In this document: positions 56,901-62,785 of the stretch, in pieces
How positions within the stretch are numbered: the first letter of the stretch is position 1
Layout of the letters: every line of letters begins with the position of its first letter
Virus record (IMG/VR): IMGVR_UViG_3300028392_000048
Span: 27,488 to 91,487 of that record
Source: a virus
Reading direction: 5' to 3' (one strand)
Length of the DNA: 64,000 nucleotides
Notes under the pieces: generated by a model
What the model was told of the DNA's origin: nothing
The model's database searches: none
The model's input: the letters and a program-made list of their open reading frames with translations, nothing else
Made by a program: the position numbers and the translations under genes

Positions 56901-58718
56901 GCCAATAGCGGAACTGCAAACCAATATAGTACTAATGGTACATCTTGGACATCCGGTGGAGCACTATCTGCATCAGGAGCATGGACTTCAATAGCATACG
57001 GTGCTGGTGTATTTGTAGCAATTGGTGCTGGTACTTCATCAACAACAACATCCACTGGTACATCTTGGACATTAGGCGGCGCATTACAAGCAGGTTCGTG
57101 GAGTGCAATATGTTACGGTAATGGAGTTTTTATGGCCGTGGCATCTGGTTCAACAGCAGCCGCATATTCGTCAAACGGCTCATCGTGGGCAGCAACTGGA
57201 GCATTACCAGCTAGCACATCATGGTCTGGAGTAGCATATGGCAACGGAACATACGTAGCGATTGCTGCAGGTGGAACACAAGCAGCATACAGCATAACAG
57301 GTACAACTTGGGTTACAGCAACCTTGCCAACTACAGCATATTGGAGTTCTGTTGCATTCGGAAGAGGAATTTTTGTTGCAATAGCTACAGGAAGTAATGC
57401 ATCAGCATATTCTTTAGATGGAATTACATGGGTAGCTAGTCCAGCAGGATTACCTGCAACGTTACAATGGACAAAAGTTCGTTACGGACAAGGCTTGTTC
57501 TTTGCAGTTGCAGCTAATTCTACAACAGTTGCTACCTCTGAAGACGGCATTAATTGGACATCTAGAGCACTACTAACTGGAACAAACTGGCAAGGAATTG
57601 CGTTTGGAAATCCAACTAGTACTCCGTTATGGGTAGCCATAACTGCAGGAACAACTACAGCAAATTCTATAGTAGCAGGCGCAACAACACAAGCCAGAGC
57701 TGTTGCATCAGCTGGTAGTATTTCTTCAGTTAGAATCATTGAGCCAGGAAGTGGTTATGCAACTACTCCTGTAATGACTATAACTGATCCTAATGCAACA
57801 ATTGCAGCTACTTGGACAGTCAGAACTGGCGTTGGCGCACTTGCTAATCCGACATTTGCAAGTAGAGGATCATTATATGTAAGTGCAAGTGCTACAGTGT
57901 CCGGTAATGGATACAGTGATTCGTTCCAAACTGGTGCGTATGTTAATATATCAGGATTGTACACAACGCCAATATCAGGAGCAAACGTTGTATTCTCTGG
58001 TAATAGTACGGTTTATAAACTTGTATCAGTATCAAATGTAACATCAAGCGGCGGCGGACTTACTCCTAATAATGCATATTTTAATATTAATCCTGCATTA
58101 ACAGTGGCTAATGCACCTACACACAACACTACTACTACGATGAGAATTAAGTATAGTCAAGTGCGATTAACAGGACATGATTTCTTAAATATTGGAACTG
58201 GAAATTTCTCCAACACCAATTATCCAGGAACTCCGCTAATAGCTGCAGATTCAACAAAACAAACAATTGCAAACGGCGGTGGCCGTGTGTTCTTTACAAG
58301 TACTGACCAAGATGGTAACTTTAACGTTGGTAACTTGTTTAATGTTGTACAAAGTACAGGTTCTGCTACTTTAAATGCTAGTGCGTTCTCGCTAGCAGGA
58401 CTAACATCGCTGACATTGGGTACTACCTCATTAGGCGGATACAATGCTACAATTACTTCATTCTCGTCAGATCCGTATTTTACGGCTAATTCAGACAATG
58501 TTGTGCCAACTCAAAAGGCAATTAGAGCATATATAAGCAGCCAAATTGGTGGCGGCGGAAGTAATTTGAATGTAAATACCTTAACGGCAGGTGTGATTTA
58601 TGTATCTGGTAACACGATAACAACCACAACAGGCGTTTACATCAATGTACCGAGTAAAATGAATTTTACCGGTGGAATCGATGGAATGCCTTTAGCATTC
58701 AACTTTTTATTAAGATAA
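50901..58718 (+). CDS. Giant tail-fibre protein B, expanded paralogue of fibre A
   Basis: The start chosen is ATG 50901, with GGAG seven bases upstream; a TTG at 50889 is in frame but lacks a ribosome site. The 2,605-residue protein repeats the plan of fibre A: eight CBM5/12-like modules (to about residue 545, with a GxGY-type insert between modules 7 and 8), the shared beta-helix domain (RPWKTIAYACAQVL, DPYKTQRDAGYVIDAIIYDL), a BNR-like propeller (about 1890-2240, with SWSAICYGNGVFMAVASG) and a shared C-terminus. It is about 700 residues longer, mostly from Thr/Gly/Ser-rich beta repeats at about 53,690-54,390 and 55,320-56,460. A host-binding or virion-surface role is inferred. The two copies may be alternative or nested fibre parts. 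Confidence 0.8.
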   Translation: MAEFKLGRLRFIWQGAWSSATATYVKDDIVRYGGKTYMCVTGHTPNANFYTDLTVNSYWQQVSDGSTWMNNWAVSTYYKVNDLVAYGGRLYICTTGHTSSSSLGTGTAGTETTTGLEADIGKWNLYATGFNWVSAGWNTSTRYKIGDVVKYNGISYYCNTGHTSSATTTLGLEDQSSYWDVYTKGLNWISAGWTTSTRYRINDVVLYGGQTYICNLGHTSASSATSGLEADQGKWDYFNKGINYLGTWSPSSVRYKVNDVVKYGADVYICTAYHTSQTAFDSNSWSIFIAGLQFYNSWTTGVVYQIGDLVTYGGYAFIAQRLNTSVNPESDVLASGGNWQLFTTGFNFRGDALFDGTQSYKVGDVVRQNGYTYTALLDAPNATSVQGTGNATYWSRLNSGIYWNPSSQTFTGVTGTNVVGTGQDATFNVTISNTYYLVVKNAGGTGYATNDTIKILGTSVGGISPANDIIVTVSAQTSGVIGAVTNTGYSTTWATSTIYVLGDAITYGNSSFICVQAHTASSGNSPASDTVGAYWNLLAAGAITSVMTTQGDMIYQGPSGPTRLPIGSSGQILGVTPSGIPAWNYFGVVSNVFYVSATNGVDAPLPSYGNTLDRPWKTIAYACAQVLAGTAFTNTTTLLTKNKNFLVAEMYNWMTYQAANNNTPFSGSSVYDPYKTQRDAGYVIDAIIYDLARGGNSQTVAAAYSYFQQGSNLFYNTATTNAMPFIIASLGRLATISQNIIANSAPASTYQNTTGGSAALTTLAITGITSLNNQVTFSFASQTRSPFVIGETITVTSVVPTSYNTTYTVVALSATSVTVSSTNTASYTSGGNIAGSAISQAIDTNYTAETGSSSAITTLFGIITTALTAQSTASIPPANQGVTSTINIKNGTYQEVLPISVAENTALVGDELRGVVVEPLITSAGFTGSVSGNTLTASAITSILSSQNITAAAVGIYGSTGSGGVLTVASTTGLQTGNKFVITGTGGGGVSAGTYFVGAVLTATTLTLSSSYANALAGTYITLTPAATITGTTFTATGNIISGMFVSGSATITAPLQITAQLTGASSTAAANTASTGSSGSFNLTVTSNTGIAVGMFVSGNGGAISGIPANTYVTSINGTTIKLSNELTSGVSTTVYFFYAGGTGTYTVNNINGWSISSTSLVASYNTANMFYVRNGAGIRNMTLSGLTGTLTSANAFGSYRPTAGAYVSLDPGTGPADSSVWIFRKSPYVQNVTTFGTACVGLKIDGTLHNGGNRSIVANDFTQVLSDGIGCWCTGSNALTELVSVFAYYNTAGYLAEAGGKIRATNGNSSYGTFGVVAEGYDASETPIIANVNNRAFQAQIANVYTDNSNKIYRLEYSNAGSAYNTATYSFNSSTGYGVSAVANEFRDNAAYEVRLLTNGSSYVTITNTGQTGNTYQITIAATDIGITNAYKGMRLNLIGGAGVGQTGFVADFNSGSKIALMAKESFAPLTITVTTNASASNTAAIINPNTTGAGGGYMTATGTLTGSFTPGMILTSAGTITAGTYITSTNSGTIGSASLASVIGSTTGTIGSITGTGPWSATITNMSSTTGFYVGMPITATTGTGTLYGGSPTSVLVTSIVSTTSITYTVFGGTTPTAGTVTNVSSILLSAGATSTGITPYALLLGGAITAGTYIVAQISATGATALATATFTGTSGTTSITLTSFTVGSISNVVIGQFIAPISGMLANTYVTAVNYLTGIITISNTLVGNVSGSTSVYTAGGLGTYGINQTATGTPTTSLSYSVSASQTRTSAAISATQNTLTVGSNVSVYNGMPMYVSATVGTNLLPATLYYAMAVVPNSNLFSVGTSSVATSAIIITSSSPSPVSVYAAGWDHVVLGTPIVANLDVTTQYIIEPRLTFSSPSFTPSSSTQISGTWIDCVYGDDVVTYSNISSTSSGAGTLATFNVVKTGVSYAVTQSASGGGYVIGEVLVIAGTSLGGSASNAINIVVTNIGVSGSITNFTFTGTGSGGRYIAIANSGTANQYSTNGTSWTSGGALSASGAWTSIAYGAGVFVAIGAGTSSTTTSTGTSWTLGGALQAGSWSAICYGNGVFMAVASGSTAAAYSSNGSSWAATGALPASTSWSGVAYGNGTYVAIAAGGTQAAYSITGTTWVTATLPTTAYWSSVAFGRGIFVAIATGSNASAYSLDGITWVASPAGLPATLQWTKVRYGQGLFFAVAANSTTVATSEDGINWTSRALLTGTNWQGIAFGNPTSTPLWVAITAGTTTANSIVAGATTQARAVASAGSISSVRIIEPGSGYATTPVMTITDPNATIAATWTVRTGVGALANPTFASRGSLYVSASATVSGNGYSDSFQTGAYVNISGLYTTPISGANVVFSGNSTVYKLVSVSNVTSSGGGLTPNNAYFNINPALTVANAPTHNTTTTMRIKYSQVRLTGHDFLNIGTGNFSNTNYPGTPLIAADSTKQTIANGGGRVFFTSTDQDGNFNVGNLFNVVQSTGSATLNASAFSLAGLTSLTLGTTSLGGYNATITSFSSDPYFTANSDNVVPTQKAIRAYISSQIGGGGSNLNVNTLTAGVIYVSGNTITTTTGVYINVPSKMNFTGGIDGMPLAFNFLLR
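50910..52530 (+). repeat. Eight CBM5/12-like modules in fibre B
   Basis: Same module type as in fibre A, with YiC.tGHTS turns more regular here. Modules 3 and 4 are very similar to each other (both contain SAGW-TSTRY), suggesting later duplication. A separate beta insert of about 90 residues lies between modules 7 and 8. Confidence 0.75.
54519..54616 (+). repeat. 98-bp block identical to fibre A
   Basis: Second copy of the exact 98-base identity with 47997-48094. The match ends at GGTAC versus GGTAC followed by C/T divergence, and flanks fall back to ordinary paralogue divergence. Confidence 0.85.
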
Positions 58719-58731
58719 CGGAGAATTTATT

Positions 58732-59055
58732 ATGGCATCAGGAAGATTAGGAGCGATTGACATGACCAACGCAGCTACTGACACAGTAGCGTATACGGTT
58801 CCAATCAATACATTTAGCGTTGTGAATGTATCATTTTGCAACAGAAATACAACAACTATTACTATTAGATTATCAATTTCTGCTAGTAGTACTGCGTTGG
58901 CTACAGAATATTTAGAATATGAAACACAACTACTACCAAACGGTGTTCTTGAAAGAACCGGTATTGTAATGGATGCTGGAAAGATTGTATTGTGTAGAGC
59001 AAGTTCAACTGGTTGTACTGTAGTTGTTACGGGTATAGAAACATCAACAACTTAA
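58732..59055 (+). CDS. Small beta-sandwich virion protein, copy 3 of 3
   Basis: A 107-residue protein with the same layout as those at 41227 and 44429: a short N-terminal strand (MASGRLGAIDMTNAATDTVA), VVNVSFCNRNTTTITIRLSI, then ETQLLPNGVLERTGIVMDAG and a final strand. Similarity is in pattern rather than clear identity. It lies between giant fibre B and the adhesin candidate, with GGAGAATTTATT as ribosome site. Function unknown, probably a fibre accessory or decoration protein. Confidence 0.6.
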   Translation: MASGRLGAIDMTNAATDTVAYTVPINTFSVVNVSFCNRNTTTITIRLSISASSTALATEYLEYETQLLPNGVLERTGIVMDAGKIVLCRASSTGCTVVVTGIETSTT

Positions 59056-59073
59056 TTATCTGCTAACTTTACA

Positions 59074-59081
59074 GATAAATA
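59074..59081 (+). promoter_or_regulatory. Late-promoter-like GATAAATA
   Basis: GATAAATA is 24 bases upstream of the ATG at 59106, in the 50-base gap, and shares the G at position one with the sites at 26196 and 28485. Confidence 0.5.
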
Positions 59082-59105
59082 AACTTGAAATATTGGAGAT
59101 ATTAA

Positions 59106-60902
59106 ATGGGAAGAAGAGTCAATACACTGGGCGGAAATCCTGGAGGCGGTTCGTCGGTAACGAAGACCGCTACAACAGCATTTACAGAAACATATTTTAG
59201 TAGCGGACAATTAACACAACTTACAGCAACTAGTGCAGGTTATAATGTTACATTGCCGGCGCCTAGTGCTTTTCCAAAAGTATCAGTTTCATACTGGAAT
59301 GATTCTACTTACACGATGACTGTAACAACTCCTACCGGAGTATTTGCAGGCACCGGCGGAAGTCAAGTAACTGTACAAAGTATTGCTGCAGGTCAAACAA
59401 TACAAATTGTATCAGACGGTACAAACTATTATTTAGAATGGGAAAATTTACCAGCAAGATTAGCAACATCTGGTGGATTCCTAGCCCAAGCAGGCGCAGG
59501 TAATGCAGTTGCGTGGTCAAGTCCTTTTATTAGTGTACCAACAACATCGTTGACTCTTGGTACATATAACAAAAGCAATACAAACGTATCAAAATCACTA
59601 GCTGCATCATCTACAAACGGTTCTAGTTTAAGTTATGCAATTACTAGCGGTACTACGCTATTAACAGGATTATCATTAAACAGCTCTGGTGTACTAACTG
59701 GTACCATGGCTAACGCTGCAAATGCATCATATACTGTCGATGTTACTATTACAGACACTGTTGGCACTCAACGAGCTGTGTATACATTTTATGTGTCGTT
59801 ACTAAACCAAATTCCAGTATGGAGTACAACAAGTATTGGTAGTGCTTCAGGGTTGGTTAACAGTTCGTTTAGCACAACAGTTGTTGCTACCGCAGGTACT
59901 GGAACGATTACATATTCATTAGTTAGCGGAAGTTTACCTCCTGGTTTAAGTTTAAACGGTACTACGGGTGTTATTAGCGGTAACTGTAGTCAATCTCCAG
60001 GCACACAAACATATAATTTCACAATTAGAGCTACAGACGGCCCTTATACAACTGATCAGGCACTTTCTTGGGCAATTACAACCACAATACCTTCTGGAAC
60101 ACAATTGTATACTGGACGCGGCGGCCACTCAAGTTTTGGTGGTAACAGCAACTCAAACGGCGAACAAAACTACTACACTTGGACAGCACCATCAGGTGTA
60201 AACAGTGTGTCTGCAATTGTTGTAGGTGGTGGCGGCGGCGGTTACTATGGTTGGGCAGTTTGCGGCGGTGCCGGTGGCGCATTAATCTGGGCCAACGGTA
60301 TACCTGTAACTCCAGGTTCTGGCTATTTTGTAAACGTAGGAAATGGTGGTTGTTGGAGTCAATCTCCAGGCGGTTGTAGTGTATTTTGCGGAGATAGCAC
60401 ATTTATGATTGCCTACGGCGGATGCTGTGGATGCGGCGCAGGTTGCGCATACATGGGTGGATCAAACACAGGCTATTGTGCAAGTTATGGAAACGTAGCA
60501 TGGTCCAGCACAGCTGGCGGCGGCGGCGGCGCAGCTGGTTATTGCTGTAACAATACATATACATACTGTAACTGTGGATACGGCGGCGGTGGTGGCTCAG
60601 CTTGTCAATATCATAGCTCAACTTACGGTACAGCAGGCGGCGGCGGCGTTGGAATTATTACCCAAGGAACCAACGGCGCTGGCGGCTCAAACGGAATTTC
60701 AGGATGCGGAGGATCGGGTGGCCAAAACGGTGGACATGGAGAACCATATAGCAACGGTATTGGCAACGGTTACGGCCAAGGCGGTTGCTACGGCGGTGGC
60801 GGCGGCGGTGGCGGAACATCACACGGCGGCGGTTGGGGCGGCACAGGAGCGGTTAGAATTATTTGGGGTTCAGGCAGAAGCTACCCTAATGCTTCAAGTT
60901 AA
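59106..60902 (+). CDS. Adhesin candidate: Ig-like domains plus glycine/cysteine-rich tip
   Basis: A 598-residue protein opening GRRVNTLGGNPGGGSSVTKT. Residues about 140-330 hold two putative Ig-like (He_PIG type) domains, the second with YSLVSGSLPPGLSLNGTTGV. From about residue 360 the sequence is dominated by Gly runs (VVGGGGGGYYGWAVCGGAGG) with about 16 cysteines in the last 240 residues, ending GAVRIIWGSGRSYP. Gly-run tips of this type recall the polyglycine sandwich of gp38-like adhesins of T4 relatives. It is the last fibre gene before the chaperone, where distal adhesins usually sit. Receptor binding is inferred; the cysteine richness is unusual. Confidence 0.7.
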   Translation: MGRRVNTLGGNPGGGSSVTKTATTAFTETYFSSGQLTQLTATSAGYNVTLPAPSAFPKVSVSYWNDSTYTMTVTTPTGVFAGTGGSQVTVQSIAAGQTIQIVSDGTNYYLEWENLPARLATSGGFLAQAGAGNAVAWSSPFISVPTTSLTLGTYNKSNTNVSKSLAASSTNGSSLSYAITSGTTLLTGLSLNSSGVLTGTMANAANASYTVDVTITDTVGTQRAVYTFYVSLLNQIPVWSTTSIGSASGLVNSSFSTTVVATAGTGTITYSLVSGSLPPGLSLNGTTGVISGNCSQSPGTQTYNFTIRATDGPYTTDQALSWAITTTIPSGTQLYTGRGGHSSFGGNSNSNGEQNYYTWTAPSGVNSVSAIVVGGGGGGYYGWAVCGGAGGALIWANGIPVTPGSGYFVNVGNGGCWSQSPGGCSVFCGDSTFMIAYGGCCGCGAGCAYMGGSNTGYCASYGNVAWSSTAGGGGGAAGYCCNNTYTYCNCGYGGGGGSACQYHSSTYGTAGGGGVGIITQGTNGAGGSNGISGCGGSGGQNGGHGEPYSNGIGNGYGQGGCYGGGGGGGGTSHGGGWGGTGAVRIIWGSGRSYPNASS

Positions 60903-60927
60903 TCTAATCTAAAAGGACAAACATAGA

Positions 60928-61554
60928 ATGACGTTATATATTAAAATTGATGAAGACGGAAACCCAGTAGATTTTCCAATAACAGAAGAAAACATAGAAC
61001 ATTATTTTGAATTTATTGGGCCAATTACGCCTGAATCATTAAAAGAACATGGATTTGCAGAACTAATTAACGGCGAAAATCCTGGACTAGGGATCATGCC
61101 GCAATATGAAGTTCTAGATATAGTTCGAACAAATATTGTTAAAAATCCAGATGGCACCATTGAACAAAAATGGATTGTCCAGGAGTTATCAAATCACGAA
61201 AAAATGAGACGTTGGGTTCTTCCAGCAAGGGGTTATAAATTACTAATGAGTGACTGGACTCAAGTAGCTGATAGTCCATTATCTGATGAAGAAAAAGCAT
61301 CATGGCGAGCATATCGAGCAGCCTTACGAGATATGACAGATACTGATTTGACAAATATCAAAGATATTGCTGAAATTTCTTGGCCAGAAGCACCTGGTCA
61401 GCTATCAAGTTCTGATTCAAAATGGCTTCCTGAGCCACCAATATATATTGCACCTCCTAGCAATCCTGATTGGCCAGACGACGTAGATCCTAATTTAGTA
61501 CCGTTAACTCCTCAGCGACCCGCTCCGGCAAGTGGTAAATCGCTTGAAGAATAA
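60928..61554 (+). CDS. Tail-fibre assembly chaperone (Phage_TAC-type)
   Basis: A 208-residue protein with the segment GYKLLMSDWTQVADSPLSDE followed by WRAYRAALRDM (about residues 102-133). That segment (LL..SDWTQ, W..YR.aLRD, then WP..P) is typical of phage tail-assembly chaperones of the DUF4376/APC group. The N-terminal half (YIKIDEDGNPVDFPITEENI) is also seen in such proteins; the C-terminus is Pro-rich. It lies directly after the adhesin candidate, the usual place for a chaperone that helps fold or attach the tip, and is closed by a terminator. It is probably not in the mature virion. Confidence 0.75.
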   Translation: MTLYIKIDEDGNPVDFPITEENIEHYFEFIGPITPESLKEHGFAELINGENPGLGIMPQYEVLDIVRTNIVKNPDGTIEQKWIVQELSNHEKMRRWVLPARGYKLLMSDWTQVADSPLSDEEKASWRAYRAALRDMTDTDLTNIKDIAEISWPEAPGQLSSSDSKWLPEPPIYIAPPSNPDWPDDVDPNLVPLTPQRPAPASGKSLEE

Positions 61555-61569
61555 ACAACTAACAAATTA

Positions 61570-61596
61570 AAAAATCCCGCAAGTTGCGGGATTTTT
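61570..61596. terminator. Bidirectional terminator between convergent genes
   Basis: AAAAATCCCGC pairs with GCGGGATTTTT around a five-base loop. The stem is followed by T-runs on both strands. It separates the fibre operon from the minus-strand halogenase gene. Confidence 0.93.
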
Positions 61597-61600
61597 ATGA

Positions 61601-62785
61601 TTAAATTTTAAAATAATTGTAACCAAATACCGTATCTACTAAATCAAGTCCGCTTGGACCATAGACCCAATTAAAATTACCATAAAAGTTGTTTGTTTTT
61701 ATTTTTTTCATCAACAACAATGCATTGTGAAAACTCATACTTTCATTTAATTTTTCTTTTGATACGTTTACAGTTTTATTCCAAAATTCAGTACTATAAA
61801 TAGATCCGCCGTGATATTTGAAATAAAACATATCTTTTAATGCATGAACGTGTGTAATGTATCTAGAATTTATTGCTATGTCGTCAGTTTCGCCTGTAAT
61901 ATATTCAAAGAACAATCTATTAATTGCATCATAATTCCATAAAGAATTACCAAACATTGGTTCAAAGAATAATGCTGTGTTTCCATTTTTAATTATTCTA
62001 TTCTCTAAAACGTTTTTTGCATAGTAAGGAGTAAATTTGTATTCAATATTTTCTAATTCTTCTATTGAAATGTTTATTTCTTTAGCAAAGTTTTTCTTAG
62101 CATCTTCTATACTAACAAGATTATCGTTAAACAAATATCCATTACTAATTCTAGTAGACAAAGGAATCTGAAACATCCACCCATCGACAGTAGCACGATG
62201 TACAGTATATTGCCAATCTGTACCATCGCCCGGAATATTATGTATCAGCGCATGATTTAATACTGGACTTTGTAGAACAAAATAATTATCTAAATCATTA
62301 GAAAATCCTCTACTATCCATTACAAAATCATATTGATATTCTGCATCATCTACAGTTACAGTTGCATGTTCTACTCCATTTACTAACGAATTAACATGTC
62401 CTTCTATTATTTTGAATTTATTACCCCATGTATTTTTTAGTCTGGGCAATGCAAAATCTTTTAATTTAAATGTATTAAAATGCAAAGCAAATACGCCGTC
62501 GCCCAGTGTTAGTAGCGGCCCATGAAAATCTTGATCCCTCCAATTTTCATACTTAGTAGTCCATTTGATTGTTGCATCAAGATGATGCATGTCTTTTTCA
62601 AAATCAAAATTTAAACCTGCTTTGAGTGCTTTTGAAAATGTTCCGTTAGTACTTTCTCCGATACCAAAGGCTGGAATGTTAGGATTATATATCAGTGTAA
62701 CTTCCCAGCCTGCCGGAAGGTATGCTAAAAAATGGCAAGCAGATTGTATACCAGAACTGCCGGCGCCTAATATTGCCAGTTTCAT
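61601..62785 (-). CDS. Flavin-dependent halogenase-like protein
   Basis: A 394-residue flavoprotein of the tryptophan-halogenase family, which uses FADH2, oxygen and halide to halogenate organic substrates. Visible features: the FAD-binding LGAGSSGIQSA (Gly at 7, 9, 12), GIGESTNG (41-48), a Lys at 74 in DATIKWTTKYENW that aligns with the catalytic Lys of PrnA, DGWMFQIPLS (201-210) matching W-x-W-x-I-P with Phe for the second Trp, and FFEPMFGNSL. It is shorter than PrnA (about 540). The cyanophage Syn10 enzyme VirX1 is a characterised viral relative preferring iodide. Its ATG overlaps the upstream carbamoyltransferase stop (TAATG). Substrate unknown; a flavin monooxygenase without halogenase activity cannot be excluded. 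Confidence 0.75.
   Translation of the reverse strand: MKLAILGAGSSGIQSACHFLAYLPAGWEVTLIYNPNIPAFGIGESTNGTFSKALKAGLNFDFEKDMHHLDATIKWTTKYENWRDQDFHGPLLTLGDGVFALHFNTFKLKDFALPRLKNTWGNKFKIIEGHVNSLVNGVEHATVTVDDAEYQYDFVMDSRGFSNDLDNYFVLQSPVLNHALIHNIPGDGTDWQYTVHRATVDGWMFQIPLSTRISNGYLFNDNLVSIEDAKKNFAKEINISIEELENIEYKFTPYYAKNVLENRIIKNGNTALFFEPMFGNSLWNYDAINRLFFEYITGETDDIAINSRYITHVHALKDMFYFKYHGGSIYSTEFWNKTVNVSKEKLNESMSFHNALLLMKKIKTNNFYGNFNWVYGPSGLDLVDTVFGYNYFKI

Noticed and set aside
53933-58498. Series of minus-strand ORFs (60-114 codons) rich in Val/Pro/Ala
   Set aside because: Antisense shadows of Thr/Gly-rich coding sequence in fibre B.
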